A DNA stretch of 5,658 nt from Bacillota bacterium (lineage in GTDB: Bacteria; Bacillota; Clostridia; Acetivibrionales; JAFADI01), in contig JAFADI010000059.1 in assembly GCA_023424965.1 (NCBI GenBank), positions 1 to 5,658 of the forward strand. Reading direction: 5' to 3'. The notes under the pieces are model-generated. The model searched no databases. It worked only from the letters and a program-made list of their open reading frames with translations, and was not told where the DNA came from. A program made the translations under genes and the position numbers. This document shows positions 1 to 5,427 of the stretch, piece by piece. Each line of letters starts with the position of its first letter. The stretch's first letter is position 1.

Positions 1-90
1 CTTCTGGAAAGCTTACAAAAATCAGGCTGGGAATGGAGATTTGATCCATTAGACGACACTCCCTCTAACTCTATATGTATAAATATATAA
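1..90 (+). CDS. Probable C-terminal tail of an unidentified protein (5' end outside window)
   Basis: The frame beginning at base 1 stays open for 29 codons and ends at TAA (88-90). The first part reads like real protein: LLESLQKSGWEWRFDPLDD, with two tryptophans and a mixed charged/hydrophobic pattern. The last few residues (SNSICINI) are less convincing. The segment is too short to assign to a family. If real, the gene runs rightward and converges on the XRE regulator with a gap of about 38 bases, in which I see no convincing terminator. An alternative is a leftward frame starting at the CAT at 47-49, but it covers only 16 residues and has no well-placed ribosome binding site. Confidence 0.45.
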   Translation, partial: LLESLQKSGWEWRFDPLDDTPSNSICINI

Positions 91-128
91 AAATTTCCAG
101 TATCAGTCAAGCTATTTTCCGGGAAAAG

Positions 129-842
129 TTACTTTCCTCGATCACTTACCAGTGTTTCAACAATAAGCTTCAGGGAACTATGGCTTACCTTCTTCCGTTG
201 AGCTTCCATGGCGACTTTCATGTAAGGTATGCTGTCCTCATGGAGGACCCATTGCTTTACGTCGTCACTCATACTGGTAAAATACAGGAAATCTTTGTTG
301 AATTGCTCCGACGAAGTCTTGAGCGCATTTTCCTCGTATTTTCTTCTTTCTTCCGCTAAAGTATCCTCCGTATTGAACACGTACCAGAAATCAGGAGTTA
401 CTTTTGCGTACTTGCTCAATATGTTGATGGTCCCGGGAAAGGGTTCTATATCACCGTTCAGATAACCTCTGATCTGATTGGGATTGATGGTGTAGCCCGT
501 TTTTTCGAATATGTCTGCGGAAAGATCTTCAATGGTCATGGGACCCATAATCAGGTTTATATTGCTTATAAAGACAGTCAGGTCAAATACCCTTCCGGGT
601 ACAAATTCATCATTTAAATATCCTGCAGCCTTCATGAGCTCTTCATAGGGATAGTCATAGGCTTTAGAAATAAGCCGGAGTGTGTCCGGCCTTGGGTTTG
701 AATCTTTGCCTGTCCGGGGGTCTGTACCCCTTTCAAGGATGCTTAGATACGAGTAGCTTATTCCCATCTTACTTGCTGCTTCACGTATTGACCATCTTTT
801 ACTGCGCCGTATCTGGCGAAAGAGTTGGCCTAAATTATTCAT
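129..842 (-). CDS. XRE-family transcriptional regulator with two helix-turn-helix-like domains
   Basis: A 237-residue predicted cytoplasmic DNA-binding protein. Residues about 5-75 form a canonical Cro/C1-type HTH: LFRQIRRSKRWSIREAASKM, then GISYSYLSILERG, followed by an extended loop (TDPRTGKDSNPRP) and a closing helix TLRLISKAYDYPYEELMKAA. Residues about 102-155 look like a second, diverged copy: TIEDLSADIFEKTG, INPNQIRGYLNG, then PGTINILSKYAKVTPDFWY. The C-terminal part (about 160-237) is charged and helical, and its end (PYMKVAMEAQRKKVSHSSL) resembles the tail of other Firmicutes XRE regulators. I see no peptidase, sensor or membrane segment. The ATG at 842 is supported by AAGGTGATC (853-845) just upstream. 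The gene is divergent from the cotS-like gene across a repeat-rich gap, so autoregulation or control of that neighbour is plausible but inferred. The target and signal are unknown. Confidence 0.88.
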   Translation of the reverse strand: MNNLGQLFRQIRRSKRWSIREAASKMGISYSYLSILERGTDPRTGKDSNPRPDTLRLISKAYDYPYEELMKAAGYLNDEFVPGRVFDLTVFISNINLIMGPMTIEDLSADIFEKTGYTINPNQIRGYLNGDIEPFPGTINILSKYAKVTPDFWYVFNTEDTLAEERRKYEENALKTSSEQFNKDFLYFTSMSDDVKQWVLHEDSIPYMKVAMEAQRKKVSHSSLKLIVETLVSDRGK

Positions 843-844
843 GC

Positions 845-853
845 GATCACCTT
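845..853 (-). promoter_or_regulatory. Ribosome binding site of the XRE regulator
   Basis: On the minus strand AAGGTGATC precedes the ATG at 842 and matches the 16S rRNA 3' end over nine bases. The AAGG part is 7 bases from the start codon, which fixes the start. Confidence 0.7.
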
Positions 854-896
854 AAGATATAAAGCAACTTTTTATGACTACCACGTATTATATTTT

Positions 897-925
897 ATAA
901 TATTTTCATTTCTATTACAAAACAA
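897..925 (-). promoter_or_regulatory. Possible sigma-A promoter of the XRE regulator
   Basis: On the minus strand, TTGTTT (925-920) and TATTAT (902-897) are separated by 17 bases, about 55 bases upstream of the start codon. The region is very AT-rich, so such matches arise easily. This is the best-spaced candidate rather than a certain promoter. Confidence 0.35.
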
Positions 926-939
926 TTTTATATAATATC

Positions 940-981
940 TGCACAAAAATGTTTTGGCATTTAGTACAGAGTGCACAAAAA
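940..981 (+). repeat. Direct repeat TGCACAAAAA, two copies 32 bp apart
   Basis: Identical 10-mers lie at 940-949 and 972-981. The start-to-start distance of 32 bp is close to three turns of B-DNA, so both copies would face the same side of the helix. Possible tandem operator half-sites; the binding protein is unknown. Confidence 0.45.
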
Positions 982-1050
982 ACCAGAGAAAAGTTCCATG
1001 ATATGCCAATGCGTTTAACGTGTGATAACATAATTATACTAAAAAAATAA

Positions 1051-1071
1051 ATGTTTATACATGTTAAACAT
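1051..1071. repeat. Operator-like inverted repeat ATGTTTA-N7-TAAACAT
   Basis: Two perfect 7-bp arms (1051-1057 and 1065-1071) flank a 7-bp centre (TACATGT). The 21-bp size suits a dimeric HTH protein. No U-run follows, so it is not a terminator. Confidence 0.45.
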
Positions 1072-1141
1072 CTGTAATGGAATGGATTACATGGAAATTA
1101 AATGAAGCTGTAGGTAAGTTGGATTTTAACCTTTCCCAAAT

Positions 1142-1160
1142 TCTATGCGTCTGGCATAGA
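1142..1160. repeat. Inverted repeat TCTATGC-N5-GCATAGA upstream of the cotS-like gene
   Basis: Perfect 7-bp arms at 1142-1148 and 1154-1160 are separated by GTCTG. The dyad sits just before the -10-like CATATAAT (1162-1169), where a -35 element would be expected. A regulator or alternative sigma factor could act here, but the assignment is inferred. Confidence 0.4.
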
Positions 1161-1161
1161 G

Positions 1162-1169
1162 CATATAAT
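1162..1169 (+). promoter_or_regulatory. Possible sporulation-type -10 element of the cotS-like gene
   Basis: CATATAAT matches seven of eight positions of the sigma-E -10 consensus CATACANT and lies about 45 bases before the start codon. I find no good -35 partner for sigma-E, sigma-K or sigma-A, so this is only a candidate. Mother-cell expression would be expected for a spore coat gene. Confidence 0.3.
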
Positions 1170-1203
1170 TTAACGAAGTCCCATAAAGGCAGAAATTTAT
1201 TTC

Positions 1204-1208
1204 GGAGG
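1204..1208 (+). promoter_or_regulatory. Ribosome binding site of the cotS-like gene
   Basis: GGAGG lies 5 bases upstream of the ATG at 1214 and supports that start. Confidence 0.75.
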
Positions 1209-1213
1209 CACTT

Positions 1214-2200
1214 ATGCAAGAAATAGACAGACAGATACTTTTAAAATATGACCTGGAAATGAAAAGCGCCATTCCTTTCAGAGACGGATTTATCATTGGC
1301 ACCGCAAGGGGGAAAAAATTTCTTAAAAGGAGTGCAAACCCTCCGGAAAAGGTTTTGTTCATTCATGGGGCAAAAGAACACCTTTATAAAAACAATTTTA
1401 AGAATCTGGACCGATATGTGTGTACCGCCGAGGGACTCCCCTATACACTCCATGAAGGAGCTACCTATACGCTGTCGGAGATGATCGAAGGCAATGAGTG
1501 CAATTTTGACTTTGCCAGGGATATCGCAATGGCGTCCAGGCTTCTGGCAGAGCTTCACAAGGCGTCCAAGGGGTATGTTCCCCCGGAAGGCTCTGTTGCA
1601 CGGGACGACCTGGGCAAGCTGCCCCAGTATTTTTCCAAAAGGCTGGAGGAGATTAAGAAACTCAAAAAAGTCGCCAAAAGAGGGAAAAGCATCTTTGATT
1701 ATATGTTTCTCGAACATGTGGATTATTTCTATACGCTGGGGGAGGACTCCATACAGAAGATATCCAGCGGTGACTACTCCCTGATGGCCGAAGCTGCAAA
1801 GCGGGAAGGCGGTTTTTGCCACCATGATTTTACACACCACAATCTCATCATGAAGAGTGAAGTTATACACATTGTCAACTTTGACTACTGTTGCTTTGAG
1901 CTGAAGACGTATGACATTGCAAATCTCATAAGAAGAAAAATGCGAAAATGCAATTGGGATGTCAAAGAAGCCCAAAATATCATCAATGAATACAGAAAAA
2001 TTGAGGAACTGGGCGAAAAGGATTTCTACATGCTCAAAATCATGCTTCAATTCCCGCAAAAGCTGTGGAGGGTTGTCAATAAATATTATAACAGCAAAAG
2101 GAGCTGGTCCGAACGAAGCTTTGTAGCAAAGCTCCAGGAGGTAATCGATGAAAAGGAATGCCACGGGAAATTTATGAGCAGATTTGAGGAAATATATTAA
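1214..2200 (+). CDS. CotS-family spore coat protein with aminoglycoside-phosphotransferase/kinase-like fold
   Basis: A 328-residue protein of the CotS/CotI/YutH type, which belongs to the APH/choline-kinase-like superfamily and is associated with the spore coat. The N-lobe has FLKRS (37-41), where K39 is the likely ATP-lysine equivalent. It is followed by the family-typical GLPYTLHEGATYTLSEMIEG (74-93) and a helix LLAELHKASKGY (110-121). The C-lobe carries a Brenner-type catalytic motif HxDxxxxN: H203, D205, N210 in CHHDFTHHN. NFD (222-224) then stands at the metal-binding aspartate position, and YDIANLIRR (233-241) closes the lobe. These residues look intact, so kinase activity is possible. 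I know of no established substrate for CotS itself. There is no signal peptide or membrane segment. The gene stands alone, divergent from the XRE regulator and convergent with fhs. Specific orthology (CotS versus CotI or YutH) cannot be settled here. Confidence 0.85.
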   Translation: MQEIDRQILLKYDLEMKSAIPFRDGFIIGTARGKKFLKRSANPPEKVLFIHGAKEHLYKNNFKNLDRYVCTAEGLPYTLHEGATYTLSEMIEGNECNFDFARDIAMASRLLAELHKASKGYVPPEGSVARDDLGKLPQYFSKRLEEIKKLKKVAKRGKSIFDYMFLEHVDYFYTLGEDSIQKISSGDYSLMAEAAKREGGFCHHDFTHHNLIMKSEVIHIVNFDYCCFELKTYDIANLIRRKMRKCNWDVKEAQNIINEYRKIEELGEKDFYMLKIMLQFPQKLWRVVNKYYNSKRSWSERSFVAKLQEVIDEKECHGKFMSRFEEIY

Positions 2201-2209
2201 CTGTCCATA

Positions 2210-2234
2210 AAGGGGACGGAATTTCCGTCCCCTT
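2210..2234. terminator. Hairpin between convergent cotS-like gene and fhs, possibly bidirectional terminator
   Basis: A perfect 11-bp inverted repeat AAGGGGACGGA / TCCGTCCCCTT with a 3-base loop (ATT) fills most of the 37-bp gap between the two stop codons. It begins 3 bases after the fhs stop and 9 bases after the cotS-like stop. The U-tract is modest on the fhs side (CCTTTAT) and poor on the cotS-like side (CCTTGCATT), so it is a better terminator for fhs. Confidence 0.7.
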
Positions 2235-2237
2235 GCA

Positions 2238-3908
2238 TTAAAACAAACCGGTAATTATCCCATCTTTGTCAATATCGATTTTTTCTGCGGAGGGAATTTT
2301 GGGAAGACCGGGCATCGTCATTATTTCCCCTGTTATGGCCACGATAAAGCCTGCACCTGCAGACAATCTGACCTCTCGGACGGTGATGTCGAAGTTTTCG
2401 GGGCGTCCCAGCAGTGCCGGATTATCCGACAGGGAATATTGGGTTTTTGCCATGCAGATGGGAAGCTGAGACATATTCATCTCTTCAATCTTCTTTATGG
2501 CTTTTTCGACGGCAGCGGAATAGGCTACTCCCTTTGCCCCGTATATTTCCTTTGCGATGATTTCTATCTTGTCTTTAATGGGTAGTTTCTCGTCATACAG
2601 GGGCTTAAAATCAGAGGACTGGGAATCAATCAGGCCCACCAGCTTTTCTGCCAGCTCTAGGCCGCCATCGCCGCCTTTTGAGAACACCTGGGAGAAGGCC
2701 ACCTCCACTTTCATTTCACGGCATTTTTTCTTCAGCAGATCCACCTCTTCCGGGGAATCGGTATCAAAATGATTAATGGCAACAAGAACCGGCACGCCAA
2801 ACTTGCGGAGGTTCTCCACATGCTTCTCAAGATTCACGATTCCCTTTTCAAGGGCTTTAAGGTTTTCCTGCTTTAATTCATCCTTCTTGACGCCTCCGTT
2901 GTATTTAAGGGCCCTTATGGTGGCTACAAGGACAACGGCATCAGGACTGAAGCCGGCATACCTGCATTTTATGTCAAAAAACTTTTCCGCACCCAGATCC
3001 GCCCCGAAGCCTGCCTCCGTAATAACATAATCCGCCAGTTTAAGGGCGTATTTAGTGGCGGTTATACTGTTGCAGCCGTGGGCGATGTTGGCAAAAGGAC
3101 CGCCATGCATCAATGCGGGAGTATTTTCAAGGGTCTGGACCAGGTTGGGCTTGATGGCGTCCTTCAACAGCAGCGCCATAGCTCCGTCCACCTTAAGGTC
3201 TTTGGCGGTTACCGGACTGTTTCCGTAATTGTAACCTACGATGATCCGGCCCAGGCGTTTTTTGAGGTCCATCAGATCGCAGGCGAGGCACAGTATGGCC
3301 ATCACTTCGGAAGCTACGGTGATGAGAAAGCCGTCTTCGCGGGGCGTACCGTTTGCCTTCCCTCCAAGACCCACGACAATATTTCTAAGGGCCCGGTCAT
3401 TCATGTCCATCGCCCTTTTCCAGATAATCTGCCTTGGGTCGATGCCAAGCAGGTTTCCTTGCTGTACGTGGTTGTCTATGGCGGCGGAAAGCAGATTGTT
3501 GGCAGTGGTAATGGCATGCATATCACCGGTAAAATGAAGATTGATATCCTCCATGGGGACCACCTGGGCATAACCGCCGCCTGCGGCTCCGCCCTTTACA
3601 CCCATCACGGGCCCCAGAGATGGCTCACGCAAAGCAATTGCAGTACTTTTGCCTATTTTGGCCATAGCCTGGCCCAGGCCGACCGTTGTCGTCGTTTTGC
3701 CTTCACCTGCGGGAGTGGGATTTATTGCCGTGACCAGCACCAGTTTCCCGTCCTTATTGTCTTTTATTTTGTTCCAGAGGCTTTGTTCAAGCTTGGCCTT
3801 ATACTTGCCGTAAAGCTCCAGATCGTCTTCGCCGATGCCGAGCTTTGAGGCTATTTCGCGTATAGGCTGCATTTTACTGCCTTGTGCTATTTCTATATCG
3901 GATAACAT
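2238..3908 (-). CDS. fhs: Formate-tetrahydrofolate ligase (10-formyltetrahydrofolate synthetase)
   Basis: This cytosolic enzyme joins formate to tetrahydrofolate using ATP, giving 10-formyl-THF for purine, formyl-Met and one-carbon metabolism. In acetogens it is also a step of the Wood-Ljungdahl methyl branch. From the ATG at 3908 the protein is 556 residues, the normal length for the family. It has the ATP-binding loop PTPAGEGKTTT (64-74) and both family signatures, GVKGGAAGGGY (103-113) and VATIRALKYNGG (328-339). It ends with the typical TMPGLPKIPSAEKIDID segment (531-547). The frame is open upstream to a TTG at 3938, but AGGAGG lies 8 bases before the internal ATG, and the ten extra residues (MIDFIQEVRS) would be translated through that site. 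No other folate gene is adjacent, so the window does not show acetogenesis. The leader looks short, with no room for a riboswitch. Confidence 0.98.
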   Translation of the reverse strand: MLSDIEIAQGSKMQPIREIASKLGIGEDDLELYGKYKAKLEQSLWNKIKDNKDGKLVLVTAINPTPAGEGKTTTTVGLGQAMAKIGKSTAIALREPSLGPVMGVKGGAAGGGYAQVVPMEDINLHFTGDMHAITTANNLLSAAIDNHVQQGNLLGIDPRQIIWKRAMDMNDRALRNIVVGLGGKANGTPREDGFLITVASEVMAILCLACDLMDLKKRLGRIIVGYNYGNSPVTAKDLKVDGAMALLLKDAIKPNLVQTLENTPALMHGGPFANIAHGCNSITATKYALKLADYVITEAGFGADLGAEKFFDIKCRYAGFSPDAVVLVATIRALKYNGGVKKDELKQENLKALEKGIVNLEKHVENLRKFGVPVLVAINHFDTDSPEEVDLLKKKCREMKVEVAFSQVFSKGGDGGLELAEKLVGLIDSQSSDFKPLYDEKLPIKDKIEIIAKEIYGAKGVAYSAAVEKAIKKIEEMNMSQLPICMAKTQYSLSDNPALLGRPENFDITVREVRLSAGAGFIVAITGEIMTMPGLPKIPSAEKIDIDKDGIITGLF

Positions 3909-3916
3909 TGACCGGA

Positions 3917-3922
3917 CCTCCT
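3917..3922 (-). promoter_or_regulatory. Ribosome binding site that fixes the fhs start
   Basis: A perfect AGGAGG on the minus strand lies 8 bases upstream of the ATG at 3908. It argues against the upstream TTG start at 3938. Confidence 0.88.
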
Positions 3923-3943
3923 GAATAAAATCAATCAATTAAG

Positions 3944-3973
3944 ATTATATCGTTATACCAGCCGTTTAAGCAA
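3944..3973 (-). promoter_or_regulatory. Probable sigma-A promoter of fhs
   Basis: On the minus strand TTGCTT (3973-3968) and a perfect TATAAT (3949-3944) are separated by 18 bases. Initiation would fall near 3937, giving a leader of about 29 bases. It is back-to-back with the yabG promoter. Confidence 0.55.
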
Positions 3974-3987
3974 CACCAATTTTGTTC

Positions 3988-4014
3988 ACATAAAAAGTGT
4001 TAAAACATAGTATA
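3988..4014 (+). promoter_or_regulatory. Sigma-K-type promoter of yabG
   Basis: AC (3988-3989) is followed after 16 bases by CATAGTATA (4006-4014), an exact fit to the sigma-K pattern AC-N16-CATANNNTA. Initiation would fall near 4021, about 24 bases before the start codon. B. subtilis yabG is known to be sigma-K dependent, which agrees. Confidence 0.7.
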
Positions 4015-4033
4015 TACTAGGAAACTGCATCAA

Positions 4034-4041
4034 AAGGTGGT
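4034..4041 (+). promoter_or_regulatory. Ribosome binding site of yabG
   Basis: AAGGTGGT ends 3 bases before the ATG at 4045 and is the only purine-rich site near it. Confidence 0.6.
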
Positions 4042-4044
4042 AGC

Positions 4045-4917
4045 ATGGGAGAACTCAGAATAGGCGATATCGTAGCAAGAAAATCCTATGGATTTGACAT
4101 CTTGTTCAAAATAACGGACATAAAAAAAGTCGGTAATGAAAACATTGTAGTTCTAAAAGGAATCAGCTACAGGATAGAAGCGGATGCACCCGAAGGAGAT
4201 TTGATGGTACAGCCTGAGCAGAAGGTGAGCGAACATAATATTGCAATGAGCAGGATGATGGACAGGAAATGCAGGAGTATGGAAGCTTTCAATTCCTCAA
4301 GCCGATCAAAAAAAGCTTTGTTTAGAAATACTTCAAAGGAAAAGACGGAAAAGTTCTTCAGACCCGGTAAAATACTTCATATCGATGGCGATAACGACTA
4401 CCTTAATACTTGCCTTGAACAATATAGGAAATTAGATATGGAAGCAGTGGGCGTCCACATTCCGGAGAAAGAACAAGCCGTTTCCATACGGAAACTCCTC
4501 CAGGAGCATAAACCTGATATACTGGTCCTTACGGGACATGACGGTATGCTGAAAGGTGATACGAAATACCTGAGCCTGGAGAATTACAGAAACTCCAAAT
4601 ATTTTATCGATGCCGTAAAGGAAGCGCGGAAATATGATGGAAATTTAGACAGTCTGGTTATTTTTGCCGGAGCCTGTCAATCCTTATATAAGGGGATACT
4701 GGAAGCAGGGGCCAATTTTGCAAGTGCCCCCTACCGAGTGCTTATCCATGCCCTGGACCCGGTGCTGGTGTGCCGCAAAATTGCATTCACCAGCATCGAT
4801 GAAACCGTTGATCCGCGGGAGGTTATCGAAGCGACGATAACCGGCTACGAAGGTATAGGAGGAATACAAACTCGTGGGAAATATAGGGGAGGATATCCAT
4901 TGGAGCCATACAAATGA
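4045..4917 (+). CDS. yabG: Sporulation-specific protease YabG (peptidase family U57)
   Basis: A 290-residue protein, the same length as B. subtilis YabG. This late mother-cell protease processes spore coat proteins such as SafA in B. subtilis, and germination proteins in C. difficile. The N-terminus (1-55) is the conserved small beta domain RIGDIVARKSYGFDILFKI...LKGISYRIEADAPEGDL. A variable linker spans about 60-105. The catalytic region contains LHIDGDNDYL (111-120), VLTGHDG (161-167), YRNSKYFIDAV (181-191), VIFAGACQS (205-213), GANFASAPYRVLIHALDPV (222-240) and a C-terminal GIGGIQTRGKYRGGYP (270-285). H165 and C211 are the likely catalytic pair; the HDG and GACQS contexts recall clan CD cysteine peptidases. 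There is no signal peptide. Expression is probably sigma-K driven. No terminator is visible before veg, so read-through into veg late in sporulation is possible. Confidence 0.96.
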   Translation: MGELRIGDIVARKSYGFDILFKITDIKKVGNENIVVLKGISYRIEADAPEGDLMVQPEQKVSEHNIAMSRMMDRKCRSMEAFNSSSRSKKALFRNTSKEKTEKFFRPGKILHIDGDNDYLNTCLEQYRKLDMEAVGVHIPEKEQAVSIRKLLQEHKPDILVLTGHDGMLKGDTKYLSLENYRNSKYFIDAVKEARKYDGNLDSLVIFAGACQSLYKGILEAGANFASAPYRVLIHALDPVLVCRKIAFTSIDETVDPREVIEATITGYEGIGGIQTRGKYRGGYPLEPYK

Positions 4918-4937
4918 CGAATATATTAAAATAGTAC

Positions 4938-4967
4938 TTGACATAAATTAATTTCCCTTGTTATAAT
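4938..4967 (+). promoter_or_regulatory. veg promoter P1 (sigma-A, consensus)
   Basis: TTGACA (4938-4943) and TATAAT (4962-4967) are both perfect consensus hexamers, with an 18-base spacer. Initiation would be near 4974. Confidence 0.8.
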
Positions 4968-4977
4968 ATATATTTTT

Positions 4978-5006
4978 TTGACAAGCATTTAAAGTTGTGA
5001 TATAAT
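4978..5006 (+). promoter_or_regulatory. veg promoter P2 (sigma-A, consensus, extended -10)
   Basis: TTGACA (4978-4983) and TATAAT (5001-5006) are perfect hexamers with the optimal 17-base spacer, plus an extended TG (4998-4999) before the -10. Initiation would be near 5013, giving a leader of about 22 bases. It starts where P1 transcription would begin, 39 bp downstream of P1 measured between the -10 boxes. Confidence 0.88.
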
Positions 5007-5023
5007 GTTGAGAAACTGAAGAT

Positions 5024-5031
5024 GAGGTGAT
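5024..5031 (+). promoter_or_regulatory. Ribosome binding site of veg
   Basis: GAGGTGAT, a full match to the 16S rRNA 3' end, lies just before the ATG at 5035 and supports this start. Confidence 0.75.
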
Positions 5032-5034
5032 GAA

Positions 5035-5301
5035 ATGATTGAGAAGGGTGACCTATTTCAAATAAAGAAAAACATCGAGACCTGTATTGGCGAAAAAGTT
5101 CAGCTAAAAGCCAACAGGGGCAGAAAAAAAGCAGTGATAAGAGAAGGAGTTCTTGAAAACACCTATCCCAGCATCTTCGTAGTAAAATTTGAGAATGACT
5201 ATGAGACAACAAGAAGAGTATCATACAGCTACACCGACGTACTGACGAAAGCCGTGGAACTGGTGGTTTGCAAGGACAATAAAATGCTACAGATTAGTTG
5301 A
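5035..5301 (+). CDS. veg: Veg protein (DUF1021 family)
   Basis: A basic protein of 88 residues, close to the 86 of B. subtilis Veg. The family-defining core is present: GEKVQLKANRGRKKAVIREG (18-37), LENTYPSIFVVKF (39-51) and RRVSYSYTDVLTKAVELVV (62-80), consistent with a small beta-rich fold. In B. subtilis, Veg stimulates biofilm genes by counteracting the SinR repressor, and its promoter is among the strongest vegetative promoters known. The biochemical activity is not settled, and whether the SinR role holds in Clostridia is unknown. The gene directly follows yabG, as in Bacillus, but has its own tandem consensus promoters and terminator, so it can be expressed independently of sporulation. 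Confidence 0.96.
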   Translation: MIEKGDLFQIKKNIETCIGEKVQLKANRGRKKAVIREGVLENTYPSIFVVKFENDYETTRRVSYSYTDVLTKAVELVVCKDNKMLQIS

Positions 5302-5342
5302 GGGTACAAAATGGCCTATACAAAAATCTTCACTAATAGTTG

Positions 5343-5377
5343 AAAATGGTCGCATATATTATATATGCGGCTATTTT
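5343..5377 (+). terminator. Rho-independent terminator of veg
   Basis: The core stem CGCATATA (5351-5358) / TATATGCG (5362-5369) has loop TTA. It extends outward by further pairs, including two G-U, to about 15 bp between 5343 and 5377. The downstream arm runs into CTATTTTTATTT, a good U-tract. It lies about 40 bases after the veg stop codon. Confidence 0.88.
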
Positions 5378-5427
5378 TATTTGAGTCAAGTTTCAAAGTT
5401 GTTTTGTTCACATCCATTGTATAAAAT

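Larger units (their letters stand above)
843..1213. other. Divergent intergenic region between the XRE regulator and the cotS-like gene
   Basis: This 371-bp AT-rich gap holds no convincing gene. It contains a candidate promoter for the leftward regulator, a direct repeat of TGCACAAAAA (940 and 972), a widely spaced inverted repeat TTGGCAT (954-960)/ATGCCAA (1003-1009), a dyad around 1061, a second dyad around 1151, and a sporulation-type -10-like element at 1162. The length and density of repeats suggest a regulatory region serving both flanking genes. That role is inferred. Confidence 0.6.

Noticed and set aside
114..137. Short inverted repeats (TTTTCC-G-GGAAAA and GGAAA-N6-TTTCC) at the end of the XRE regulator gene
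   Set aside because: The stems are weak, the first has a 1-base loop, and no U-tract follows, so they do not support a terminator.
75..359. Plus-strand frame overlapping the end of the XRE regulator
   Set aside because: It is antisense to the regulator over most of its length, with no ribosome binding site and an unprotein-like composition.
954..1009. Inverted repeat TTGGCAT / ATGCCAA separated by 42 bases
   Set aside because: A 7-bp match at this distance is readily found by chance and shows no further pairing, so it is mentioned only as part of the intergenic description.
1077..1226. 49-codon plus-strand frame starting ATGGAATGG and overlapping the cotS-like start
   Set aside because: It has no ribosome binding site before the ATG, runs through the promoter-like dyad and ribosome binding site of the cotS-like gene, and has no recognisable motif.
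1241..2164. Long open frame (307 codons) on the minus strand across the cotS-like gene
   Set aside because: It is fully antisense to a well-supported gene, has no family-like motifs, and reads as a codon-bias shadow.
3078..3848. Long open frame (256 codons) on the plus strand inside fhs
   Set aside because: It is antisense to the highly conserved fhs and its translation resembles no protein family; a codon-bias shadow.
4961..5224. Minus-strand frame covering the veg promoters and gene
   Set aside because: It is antisense to veg and to two consensus promoters, and its low-complexity Leu/Phe/Ser content marks it as a shadow.
5311..5343. 10-codon frame (MAYTKIFTNS) after veg, with a GAGGG upstream
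   Set aside because: It is too short to judge, lies between the veg stop and its terminator, and has no supporting context.
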